64,000 nt of DNA from VAZQ01 sp963785745 (GTDB lineage: Bacteria; Pseudomonadota; Alphaproteobacteria; Rhizobiales; Xanthobacteraceae). Location: assembly GCA_963785745.1 (NCBI GenBank), contig CAWAWR010000031.1, positions 1-64,000 on the forward strand, given 5' to 3'. Position numbers and translations under genes: made by a program. The notes under the pieces were generated by a model. It was not told the DNA's origin. It ran no database searches and saw nothing but the letters and a program-made list of their open reading frames with translations. Each line of letters begins with the position of its first letter. Within the stretch, counting starts at the first letter, position 1. Shown piece by piece: positions 56,612-64,000 of the stretch.

Positions 56612-57157
56612 CTAGCGCTTCCCGATCGCGGCGATCACCTGTGGGACGAGATGCGAGGCCACCGCCGCATGACCGCGCGCATCGAAATGCTGTCCGTCGG
56701 GATCGCGGCTTGCCTGGGGTGTCAGCGAGCGGATGCGCTCGAGCACGATCACCTTGACACCGCGCGCCTGGAGGCGGCGTTGCATTTCCGCGATGTTCGC
56801 CGCGCGCTGGCCGGCGCCGATCCCGCGCCGTTCGTCGTTGCCGCCGGGCTGGAGAATGACGACCTGCGTTCCGCTTGGCACCGCGGAATCGAGCCGCGCC
56901 AGCATGCCGCCCGTGGTGTCGCCCGGCACACCTGCGTTCCGCACGCGTGCGTCGATGCCTTTCGCCTTCAGCATCGCCTGAAGCTGCGCCGGATAGGCTC
57001 GACCGGGCTCGACGCCGCCGGGCGTTTTGCCGCGGCCCTTGCCGTAGGTGTTGCTTGCGCCCAGGGCGACGATGCTGACCTGCTGCGCATCGGCCTTCGA
57101 TGCAGGCAGCGTGGACGTCCCGAGGACGATCGCCGCGACGACCATCAGCCGGACCAT
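56612..57157 (-). CDS. Periplasmic SGNH/GDSL-type hydrolase
   Basis: The 181-residue protein begins with a signal peptide (about 1-25, ending SKADAQ). It shows the SGNH blocks: IVALGASNTYGKGRG (nucleophile Ser), VPGDTTGGML (Gly), LQPGGNDERRG (Asn) and DGQHFDARGHAAVA (Asp/His). Relatives such as TesA are arylesterases, thioesterases or lysophospholipases. I chose the ATG at 57157 because GGGAGGAAG precedes it. It has no clear operon partner. Confidence 0.86.
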   Translation of the reverse strand: MVRLMVVAAIVLGTSTLPASKADAQQVSIVALGASNTYGKGRGKTPGGVEPGRAYPAQLQAMLKAKGIDARVRNAGVPGDTTGGMLARLDSAVPSGTQVVILQPGGNDERRGIGAGQRAANIAEMQRRLQARGVKVIVLERIRSLTPQASRDPDGQHFDARGHAAVASHLVPQVIAAIGKR

Positions 57158-57258
57158 GCGTCTTCCTCCCATTCGCTGTTGGGCGCGACGCTGCCAGCGG
57201 TGGCGCATGGTGTCAACGCGGGTTCAAAACAACAGCGCGAATCGTCGATGAACGAATG

Positions 57259-57528
57259 TCAGCGCGACATTCCGAACAGCGTGATGAGGCCCTCAAGCGT
57301 CACCAGCCGGTTGACGTAGACAACAACGCAGAGCGCGAACACGACGCACGAAATTACCGTCGTCCAGATCAGTTTCCACCACAACCGCGGAATGACCGGC
57401 GCCCCCGGATCGCTGCCGCTGACCACGTCGCCGCCCTCCTCCTGGCTACGAACGCCCCACGGCAACACCATGAACAGCACCACCCACCAGATGATGAAGT
57501 AGATCGCGATGGCGGTTGCGAGCGACAT
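57259..57528 (-). CDS. DUF1467 family small membrane protein
   Basis: This 89-residue protein has two hydrophobic helices (about 4-24 and 53-75). The family-typical WWVVLFMVLPWGVRSQEE and a loop (PGAPVIPRLWWKL) are present. DUF1467 genes sit between mce and proS in many Rhizobiales, as here. No molecular role is established. Its start is 123 bases from the divergent secreted-protein gene. Confidence 0.86.
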   Translation of the reverse strand: MSLATAIAIYFIIWWVVLFMVLPWGVRSQEEGGDVVSGSDPGAPVIPRLWWKLIWTTVISCVVFALCVVVYVNRLVTLEGLITLFGMSR

Positions 57529-57651
57529 GTTTGGTTACCGGGGTAAATCGAAGGCCATGGATTAAGGTAAAAAACAGAACAAATCTCTCCACGCGTAGGC
57601 CGCGAGAGGATACGATGTTACACACGCGGATATCCAACAAGGAGTCCGTGG

Positions 57652-58045
57652 ATGTCGTTTGGCCACTCGTCTGTCACTGCGCTACCTGGCGGCCGCTCTC
57701 GTGGCCGGCCTGGCACTGAGCATCGCGCCGACGCCGCCGGCCCTCGCCGACGAGCCGGGCGTTCGTGCGCCGCGCGTCCGGGTGGCCCCGCCGCGCGTCC
57801 GCACCGTCGTTCGGACCCGCACCGTGGAGCGCGTCCGCTACGTGCCTGTTTACTACACTCAGACTTGCGGCGGCTGCGCCGCGGTGGCGGCGCCGGTCTA
57901 TTACGCGCCGCGCTACTACGCACCGCGCTATTATGCCGCCGGCTGTGGCGGCTGCGGCCAATCGGTCGCCGCGCCATACTATTGGGCGGTGAGATACGCG
58001 CGCTATCACGGCTATGGCTACGGCCACGGCTATCGTTACTACTAA
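57652..58045 (+). CDS. Small secreted Arg/Tyr-rich protein with paired CGGC motifs
   Basis: The protein has a Sec signal (RYLAAALVAGLALSIAPTPP, cut after ALAD), an Arg/Val/Pro-rich stretch (RAPRVRVAPPRVRTVVRTR), then Tyr-rich repeats (YYAPRYYAPRYYA) and two CGGC motifs. It ends HGYGYGHGYRYY. The strong AAGGAG leads to the ATG at 57652, but the signal peptide is in the frame that begins with TTG at 57659. One extra T in TCGTTTGG would join them, so I take 57652 as the start with a frame error. The alternative is a TTG start. A terminator follows at 58138. Function unknown; similar short proteins are common in Bradyrhizobium-like genomes. Confidence 0.65.
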
Positions 58046-58137
58046 AGGAGAGTCAACGGCCAGTGGCTGTGCGCCGGATTGAAGCCCCCGACCCCCCGTC
58101 CAATCCGTCGACACTATAAATAACATTGGCGTTGAGT

Positions 58138-58176
58138 GCGGCTCGCGGATTCGTCCAGCGAGCCGCTCCATTTTTT
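58138..58176 (+). terminator. Rho-independent terminator after the secreted-protein gene
   Basis: The stem GCGGCTCGC/GCGAGCCGC (58138-58146 with 58158-58166, 11-base loop) is followed by TCCA and six T. It lies 93 bases after the stop at 58045 and just before the convergent mce stop. Confidence 0.75.
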
Positions 58177-58193
58177 GGAGCCGGCGAAGCGCG

Positions 58194-58604
58194 TTAAGCC
58201 TGCTCGATCTCGATCAGCGTGCCGCAAAAATCCTTCGGGTGCAGGAACAGCACCGGCTTGCCATGCGCGCCGATCTTCGGCTCGCCGTTCCCCAGCACAC
58301 GCGCACCCCGGCTGCACAATGCGTCGCGGGCGGCCACGATGTCATCGACCTCATAGCAGACGTGATGAATGCCGCCGTCCGGCATGCGTTCGAGGAATTT
58401 TGCGATCGGGGATTCGTCGCCAAGCGGCGAAATCAGCTCGATCTTGGTGTTCGGCAGCGTGACAAACACCGTGGTCACGCCGTGCTCGGGCTGCGGCACC
58501 GGCGCTGACACGTTGGCGCCCAACACGTCCCGGTAAACGGCCGACGCCTTGGCGAGGTCGCGCACGGCGATCGCAACGTGATTGAGACGACCGATCATCT
58601 TCAA
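58194..58604 (-). CDS. mce: Methylmalonyl-CoA epimerase
   Basis: This 136-residue vicinal-oxygen-chelate protein interconverts R- and S-methylmalonyl-CoA in propionate metabolism. It has GRLNHVAIAVRDLAKASAVY, HGVTTVFVTLPNTKIELISP and GGIHHVCYEVDDI, with metal-binding His and Glu at the expected places, and ends FCGTLIEIEQA. An ATG two codons later is also possible as the start. It follows rnj by 34 bases, the usual order in Rhizobiales. Confidence 0.92.
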   Translation of the reverse strand: MKMIGRLNHVAIAVRDLAKASAVYRDVLGANVSAPVPQPEHGVTTVFVTLPNTKIELISPLGDESPIAKFLERMPDGGIHHVCYEVDDIVAARDALCSRGARVLGNGEPKIGAHGKPVLFLHPKDFCGTLIEIEQA

Positions 58605-58638
58605 AGCCTCGCGTCAGCCACCCCCGACCTCACGAACC

Positions 58639-60309
58639 CTACACCGTCAACACGTGCACATGGCACATCGGCTTCTTGTTCCAGGCTGCGCCGACGGCGG
58701 AACGGACCGCGCGGCGCGCCGCCTCCGCCACGGCATCCGGGTCGCGCCGCCGCGCGCGCGGCATCGAATCCAGGGCGTCAAGCACCGCCTCCAGCGCCCG
58801 CTCGGCGATCAGGTTGCCGTCGGCGTCCTTATCCGGGATACCGGTGATCTCGATCTCGGGTTCGCCGACCAGCTCGCCGCGATCGGTCATCGCCAGCGCC
58901 ACGGAGACGATCCCGGCAAAGCCAAGCCGGCGGCGGTCGGGCACGGTCCGTTCCGCGGCGTCGACCAGCAGCGAACCGTCCTTGTAGAGCCGGCCCGCCG
59001 GCACCTCGTCGATGATCTCCGGTCCGGCCGGTGCAAGCTTCACCAGGTCACCGTTGCGGCAGGTCAGGACCTTGCCGACGCCCGCGCGGCGGGCGAGGCC
59101 GGCATGCTCGGCCATATGCAGCGTCTCGCCATGCACCGGGATGAGGATTTGCGGCCGTACCCAGGAAATCATCTCTTCCAGCTCGGCCCGGCGCGGATGG
59201 CCGGAGACATGAACGAGATGGGTGCGGTCGGTGATGACCTCGACGCCCTGGCTGACCAGCCCGTTGATGATCCGCATCACCGATTTCTCGTTTCCGGGGA
59301 TGGCGCGCGACGAGAAGATCACGCGGTCGCCTTTGGAGAAGGTGACCAGCGGATGCTGATCCTCGGCGATCCGCGCGAGCGCCGCCCGCGGCTCGCCCTG
59401 GCTGCCGGTGCAGAGCGCGACGACCTTGTCGGGCGGCAGATAGCCGTAGGTGTCGAGCGAACGGAATTCGCGGATGTCGTCGAGATAGCCGGTCTCGCGC
59501 GCGACCTGCGCGACGCGCTCCATGGCGCGCCCGACCAGCACGACCTCGCGGCCACAGGCCGCGGCGGCTTCCGCGACCGCGCGGATGCGCGCCACGTTGG
59601 AGGCGAAGGTGGTGACGCCGACACGGCCGGGCGCATTGCGGATCAAGTCCGCCAGGACCTTCGCGACGTCGGTCTCCGAAGGCGAGCGGCCCTCGCGGAC
59701 CGCATTGGTGGAGTCGCCGAGCAGCGCCAGGCAGCCTTCCTCGCCGAGCGCGCGAAGGCGTTTCTCGTCGGTGGGTGGGCCGATCACCGGCGTCGGATCG
59801 ATCTTCCAGTCGCCGGTATGAAGCACGGTCCCGTGCCGGGTCTTGATGATCAGCCCGTTCGACTCCGGGATCGAATGCGCCATGGACACGTATTCGATGT
59901 CGAACGGCCCGAGCGAGATGCGGCCGCCGAGCGGCACAACGTTGATGGGCACATCGGCGGCGCCAGGCTCGCCGCGGCGCTTCGCTTCGAACAGCGCGGC
60001 CGTGAACGGCGTGGCATAGACCGGCACCCGCAGCCGCGGCCAGAGATCGAGCAGCGCGCCGAAATGGTCCTCATGCGCGTGGGTCAGCACGATGCCGAGG
60101 AGATTGCGGCGTTCCTCGATCAGAAACCGGATATCCGGAAGGATGAGGTCGATGCCGGGAAGCTCCTCGCCGGCAAAGGCGACGCCGATGTCGACCGCGA
60201 TCCACTGGCGGCGGCGCTCGGTGCCGAGGCCGTAGAGGCCGAGGTTCATCCCGATCTCGCCGACCCCACCCAGTGGCGCAAAGACGAGTTCATCGCCGGG
60301 CTCCGCCAT
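58639..60309 (-). CDS. rnj: Ribonuclease J
   Basis: RNase J is a 5' exonuclease and endonuclease acting in RNA turnover and rRNA maturation. The 556-residue protein has the metallo-beta-lactamase motif HAHEDH (77-82) and the beta-CASP region (TGSQGEPRAALARIAEDQHP, then SGHPRRAELEEMISWVRP). It ends with a C-terminal domain. Its start codon shares one base with the birA stop, so the two are translationally coupled. Confidence 0.95.
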   Translation of the reverse strand: MAEPGDELVFAPLGGVGEIGMNLGLYGLGTERRRQWIAVDIGVAFAGEELPGIDLILPDIRFLIEERRNLLGIVLTHAHEDHFGALLDLWPRLRVPVYATPFTAALFEAKRRGEPGAADVPINVVPLGGRISLGPFDIEYVSMAHSIPESNGLIIKTRHGTVLHTGDWKIDPTPVIGPPTDEKRLRALGEEGCLALLGDSTNAVREGRSPSETDVAKVLADLIRNAPGRVGVTTFASNVARIRAVAEAAAACGREVVLVGRAMERVAQVARETGYLDDIREFRSLDTYGYLPPDKVVALCTGSQGEPRAALARIAEDQHPLVTFSKGDRVIFSSRAIPGNEKSVMRIINGLVSQGVEVITDRTHLVHVSGHPRRAELEEMISWVRPQILIPVHGETLHMAEHAGLARRAGVGKVLTCRNGDLVKLAPAGPEIIDEVPAGRLYKDGSLLVDAAERTVPDRRRLGFAGIVSVALAMTDRGELVGEPEIEITGIPDKDADGNLIAERALEAVLDALDSMPRARRRDPDAVAEAARRAVRSAVGAAWNKKPMCHVHVLTV

Positions 60310-61088
60310 CAGCGGCCACCGCCGATTTGTCCCGGCCCCGCCAGCTCAACGACGTCGCCGGCGGCAATTGGCCTACGTCCGCCGTCCGGCAGCGACAGCA
60401 CCAGGCGTCCCGCTTCGTCGACATCGTCGAAACGGCCCACCAGCTCCTGGTCGGCGAGGCGTACGCGGATCAGATCGCCGCGCCCGGCCGCGCGCGCGAG
60501 CCAGTCGGCGCGGATGGTCGAGAAATGCTCGCCCGCGTTCCACTGCGCCAGACGCCCCAGCATTTTTGCCGACAGCACCGTGAACAGCGCTTCGGCGGTG
60601 ATCTCTGCTCCCGCAGCCGCCAGATCGGTTGCGGGATACTCGGTATCGGCCGGATGACTGACGCAGTTGACGCCGATGCCCACCACGACTGCGCCCTGCC
60701 CGCCCTCGCCTTCGATCAGGATTCCGGAACATTTCTTTCCGGCGAGCAGGAGATCGTTCGGCCATTTGATGAAGAGCTGCGGGCGCACCGCCGGCGCGAC
60801 CTCCGTGACCGCGTCATGGATCGCAAGCGCCGCGACCAAGGCCAGCTCCGGCCAATGCTCGGGCGGGGCGGTATCGGTCAGCAGCAACGACGCAAAAAGA
60901 TTGCCGGGTTCCGACACCCAGGTGCGGCCGCGCCGACCGCGTCCCCCGCTCTGGCGTTCGGCGGTGACCCAGAGCGGGCCGCGCTCGCCACGCGCAGCGA
61001 GCGAGAGCGCCTCGGCATTGGTCGAGACCAAAACTTCGTGCGCAATCAGCCACACACCTGCCGCTGACGCTCTGGGATCGAGCTGCAT
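60309..61088 (-). CDS. birA: Biotin-[acetyl-CoA-carboxylase] ligase, group I
   Basis: This 259-residue enzyme attaches biotin to acetyl-CoA carboxylase and other carboxylases. It shows SGGRGRRGRTWVSEPGNLF (biotinyl-AMP binding), FIKWPNDLLLAGKKCSGILI with the catalytic Lys, and a C-terminal SH3-like domain. It has no N-terminal helix-turn-helix, so it cannot act as a bio-operon repressor like E. coli BirA. It follows nuoN by three bases. Confidence 0.94.
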   Translation of the reverse strand: MQLDPRASAAGVWLIAHEVLVSTNAEALSLAARGERGPLWVTAERQSGGRGRRGRTWVSEPGNLFASLLLTDTAPPEHWPELALVAALAIHDAVTEVAPAVRPQLFIKWPNDLLLAGKKCSGILIEGEGGQGAVVVGIGVNCVSHPADTEYPATDLAAAGAEITAEALFTVLSAKMLGRLAQWNAGEHFSTIRADWLARAAGRGDLIRVRLADQELVGRFDDVDEAGRLVLSLPDGGRRPIAAGDVVELAGPGQIGGGR

Positions 61089-61091
61089 CTC

Positions 61092-62528
61092 TTAAAACAA
61101 CGATTTCGCGGCCGCATTCGCGGCCTCGACGAGAGGGCCGGGATAGACGAAGAACAGGAGGTTGAACAGCCCCGAGACCGCAAGCACCGCGGTGAGCTGA
61201 TAGGGCATCGGCTCGAACGGCTTCGCCGGTTCGTCGAAGTACATGATCTTGATGATCGCAAGGTAGTAGTAGGCGCCCACGACGCTCGCGAGCACGCCGA
61301 TCACGGCGAGCGTGAACAATCCCGCCTTGATGGCGGCGAGGAAGACATAGAACTTCGCGAAGAAGCCCGCGAGCGGCGGAATGCCGGCGAGCGAGAACAA
61401 CAGCATAGCCAGGAAGAACGCCATGGCCGGCTTCGTGCGTGCGAGCCCGGCGAGGTCGCCGATGTCCTCGACCATCTGCCCGTCGCGGCGCATCGAGAGG
61501 ATGCAGGCGAAGGTGCCGAGCGTCATCGCCACGTAGATCGCCATGTAGACGAGAACGCCCTGAATCCCTTCAGGGGTGCCGGCCGCGAGCCCGACCAGCG
61601 CGAAGCCCATATGGCCGATCGAGGAATAGGCCATCAGCCGCTTGATGTTGCGCTGGCCGATCGCCGCGAAGGCGCCAAGCACCATCGATGCGATCGAGAC
61701 GAACACGACGATCTGCTGCCATTGCGGCACGATGTCGGGAAATGCATCGATGGCGACACGCATGAACATCGCGATGCCGGCGACCTTCGGGGCCGCCGCG
61801 AAGAACGCGGTGATCGGCGTCGGCGCACCTTCGTAGACGTCCGGCGTCCACATGTGGAACGGCACCGCCGAGACCTTGAAGCAGAAGCCGGCGAACAGGA
61901 ACACCAGCCCGAAAATGAGCCCGATCCCGCCGTTGGCCGACGCCTTGGCGATACCGCCGAAGCTGACGGTGCCGGTGAAGCCGTAGACCAGCGACGCGCC
62001 GTAGAGCAGCATTCCCGACGACAGCGCGCCGAGCACGAAATATTTGAGGCCCGCTTCGGTCGAGCGCACGGAATCCCGGTTGATCGCGGCCACGACATAG
62101 AGCGACAGGCTCATCAGCTCGAGACCGAGATAGAGCGCGATCAGGTCGGCCGCCGAGATCAGCATCAGCATGCCGGCGGTCGAGAGCAGAATCAGGATCG
62201 GATATTCGAACCGGTTCTGTTGCTCGCGTTCGAAATAGTCGAGCGACATCAGGATCGCGGTCGCGGAGCCGATCAGCGCCAGGAGCTTGAGGAATCGGGC
62301 ATAGGGCTCCAACACGAAACTGCCATGGAAGGCCTCCAGCCGTTCCGCCGGCAGCCAGACGATGATGGCGCCGGCCACGATCAGCAGCAGGATCGCGAGC
62401 CAGTTGACCGTCGTGGCGGCGCGCTCGCCGCGGAACGCACCGACCATGAGCAGAGCCATCGCGCCGACGGCCAGCACGATCTCCGGCAGCGCCGGATAAA
62501 GATCGCGAACGATGAAGGTCTCGTTCAT
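61092..62528 (-). CDS. nuoN: NADH-quinone oxidoreductase subunit N
   Basis: NuoN is one of three antiporter-like proton-pumping subunits of respiratory complex I. The 478-residue protein has about 14 helices and the conserved Lys/Glu-bearing segments FCFKVSAVPFHMWTPDVYEG and IGQRNIKRLMAYSSIGHMGF. The start is seven bases after the nuoM stop. It closes the nuo operon, followed at once by birA. Confidence 0.95.
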   Translation of the reverse strand: MNETFIVRDLYPALPEIVLAVGAMALLMVGAFRGERAATTVNWLAILLLIVAGAIIVWLPAERLEAFHGSFVLEPYARFLKLLALIGSATAILMSLDYFEREQQNRFEYPILILLSTAGMLMLISAADLIALYLGLELMSLSLYVVAAINRDSVRSTEAGLKYFVLGALSSGMLLYGASLVYGFTGTVSFGGIAKASANGGIGLIFGLVFLFAGFCFKVSAVPFHMWTPDVYEGAPTPITAFFAAAPKVAGIAMFMRVAIDAFPDIVPQWQQIVVFVSIASMVLGAFAAIGQRNIKRLMAYSSIGHMGFALVGLAAGTPEGIQGVLVYMAIYVAMTLGTFACILSMRRDGQMVEDIGDLAGLARTKPAMAFFLAMLLFSLAGIPPLAGFFAKFYVFLAAIKAGLFTLAVIGVLASVVGAYYYLAIIKIMYFDEPAKPFEPMPYQLTAVLAVSGLFNLLFFVYPGPLVEAANAAAKSLF

Positions 62529-62535
62529 GGGCGTC

Positions 62536-64000
62536 TCATTTCACCAGCATGGCCGCGGCGCCGGCTGCCGTCTTGGCCGCGCCGATCGCGTTCTGATATT
62601 GGGTGATGAGTTGCGCGACCGAGACCGCGGACATGTCGAGGATCGGCTTCGGAAATATGCCGAACAAGATAGTCAGAATGGCAAGAGGTCCGAGCGTGAT
62701 CATCTCGCGGTAGTCGAGATCCTTGATGGCGGCGAGCTTCGGCTTGTCGAGGACCCCAAAGATCACCTTGCGGTAGAGCCACAGCGCGTAGCCGGCGGAG
62801 AGGATGACTCCGAGCGTCGCCAGCGTCGCCGTCCAGATGCTGACCTTGAACGTGCCGATGAGGGTGAGGAATTCGCCGACGAAGCCGGATGTCCCCGGCA
62901 GTCCGACATTGGCCAGCGTGAACACCATGAACGCCGCCGCGTAGAGCGGCATGCGGTTGACCAGCCCGCCATAGGCCGAGATCTCGCGGGTGTGGAGGCG
63001 GTCGTAGACCACGCCGACGGAAAGGAACAGCGCGCCCGAGACGATGCCGTGCGACACCATCTGGAAGATGCCGCCGGCGATCCCCTGCGTGGTCGCCGCG
63101 AAGATGCCCATGGTCACGAAGCCCATATGCGCCACCGAGGAATAGGCGATGAGCTTCTTCATATCCTCCTGCACCAGCGCGACCAGCGAGGTGTAGACGA
63201 TCGCGATCACCGAGAGCGTGAAGATCAGCGGCGCGAAGTCCTGCGAGGCGAGCGGGAACATCGGCAGCGAGAAGCGCAGGAAGCCGTAGCCGCCCATCTT
63301 CAGGAGGATAGCGGCGAGGATGACCGAGCCGGCCGTCGGCGCCTCGACATGGGCGTCGGGCAGCCAGGTGTGCACCGGCCACATCGGCATCTTGACCGCG
63401 AACGAGGCGAAGAAGGCGAGCCACGCCCAGGTCTGCAGGTTGGCCGGGAAGCCGTGCTTGAGCAGCGTCGGGATGTCGGTCGTCCCGGCGTGCCAATACA
63501 TGGCCATGATGGCGAGCAGCATCAGCACCGAGCCGAGCAGCGTGTAGAGGAAGAACTTGAAGCTCGCATAGACGCGGCGCGGCCCGCCCCAGACCCCGAT
63601 GATCAGGAACATCGGAATGAGGCCGCCTTCGAAGAACAGGTAGAACAGCACGAGATCGAGCGCGCAGAAGGTGCCGACCATCAGGGTCTCGAGCACCAGG
63701 AACGCGATCATGTATTCCTTCACGCGGGTCTGGATCGCGCCCCAGCTCGCGATGATGCACAACGGCATCAGCGCGGTGGTCAGGATCACGAACGGCAGCG
63801 AGATGCCGTCGACGCCCATGTGATAGTTGATCGTGCCGGCGAGCCACGGCCGCCGCTCGATGAACTGGAATTCCGCCGAGCCGGCGTCGAAGCGCCAGAC
63901 CAGCACCAGCGAAATCGCGAAGGTGATCAGCGTCGTCCAAAGCGCGACCCAGCGCGCATTGCGCTTCTCGACCTCGCCGTCGCCGCGCAGCAGCATGATG
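62536..64000 (-). CDS. nuoM: NADH-quinone oxidoreductase subunit M (N-terminus beyond window)
   Basis: NuoM is a proton-pumping subunit of complex I. The visible part is about 488 residues, with FFEGGLIPMFLIIGVWGG, FAVKMPMWPVHTWLPDAHVE and EDMKKLIAYSSVAHMGFVT. It continues past base 64000: the visible frame opens with LLRGDGEVEKRNARWVAL, whereas the family has a further 20 or so residues with the first helix. An ATG at 63996 is therefore probably internal. Confidence 0.94.
   Translation of the reverse strand, partial: IMLLRGDGEVEKRNARWVALWTTLITFAISLVLVWRFDAGSAEFQFIERRPWLAGTINYHMGVDGISLPFVILTTALMPLCIIASWGAIQTRVKEYMIAFLVLETLMVGTFCALDLVLFYLFFEGGLIPMFLIIGVWGGPRRVYASFKFFLYTLLGSVLMLLAIMAMYWHAGTTDIPTLLKHGFPANLQTWAWLAFFASFAVKMPMWPVHTWLPDAHVEAPTAGSVILAAILLKMGGYGFLRFSLPMFPLASQDFAPLIFTLSVIAIVYTSLVALVQEDMKKLIAYSSVAHMGFVTMGIFAATTQGIAGGIFQMVSHGIVSGALFLSVGVVYDRLHTREISAYGGLVNRMPLYAAAFMVFTLANVGLPGTSGFVGEFLTLIGTFKVSIWTATLATLGVILSAGYALWLYRKVIFGVLDKPKLAAIKDLDYREMITLGPLAILTILFGIFPKPILDMSAVSVAQLITQYQNAIGAAKTAAGAAAMLVK

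Overview
The window reads as a high-GC chromosomal segment of an alphaproteobacterium of the order Hyphomicrobiales (Rhizobiales), nearest in gene order to the Bradyrhizobium/Xanthobacteraceae group. The reasons are the housekeeping order (trpGDC-moaC-moeA-lexA; bamA-lpxD-fabZ-lpxA-lpxI-lpxB; rseP-dxr-cdsA-uppS-frr-pyrH-tsf-rpsB; lolD-lolC-proS-DUF1467-mce-rnj-birA-nuoN-nuoM), a short-type ProRS, a long RpsB, alphaproteobacterial LexA boxes (GAAC-N7-GAAC) and several tripartite-tricarboxylate (Bug/TctC) receptors. The genus cannot be fixed from sequence reading alone.

Region 1 (1-15.1 kb) is accessory and respiratory. After a cut Gly/Met-repeat protein and a small membrane protein, a minus-strand operon (10181 to 1303) encodes an octaheme c-type cytochrome, a Tat-exported fumarate-reductase-like flavoprotein, a tiny Tat protein, a periplasmic three-subunit formate dehydrogenase, a COQ10-like START protein and a TctC receptor. 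Across from it lie a MenA-like prenyltransferase, a DUF4166-like protein, a 57-residue monoheme cytochrome (minus strand) and an NrfA-type pentaheme nitrite reductase, then a GltS symporter. A shared Crp/Fnr-like motif sits about 75 bp upstream of both the octaheme operon and nrfA. The simplest reading is an anaerobic module that passes formate electrons through quinone to fumarate (or a similar enoate) and to nitrite.

Region 2 (15.4-42.3 kb) is housekeeping: tryptophan and molybdenum-cofactor genes, lexA with its own operator, comEC, glnS/gltX, gltA, lipid A and outer-membrane assembly, isoprenoid and phospholipid precursors, and translation factors. MoaC and MoeA would supply the cofactor that the formate dehydrogenase needs.

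Region 3 (42.5-47.6 kb) is a catabolic-looking insert between rpsB and dnaE: two Bug receptors, a cysteine hydrolase, an NHL-propeller protein and a flavin monooxygenase.

Region 4 (47.7-64 kb) holds dnaE, an unannotated 32-residue SOS-controlled membrane peptide with two perfect LexA boxes, an RTX exoprotein, lolDC, proS, a GDSL hydrolase, DUF1467, a small secreted protein, mce, rnj, birA, nuoN and the cut nuoM.

At least eleven genes, including essential ones (bamA, lolC), carry single-base frame breaks. Almost all are explained by one extra base, so they look like sequence errors rather than gene decay; coordinates below span the corrected genes.
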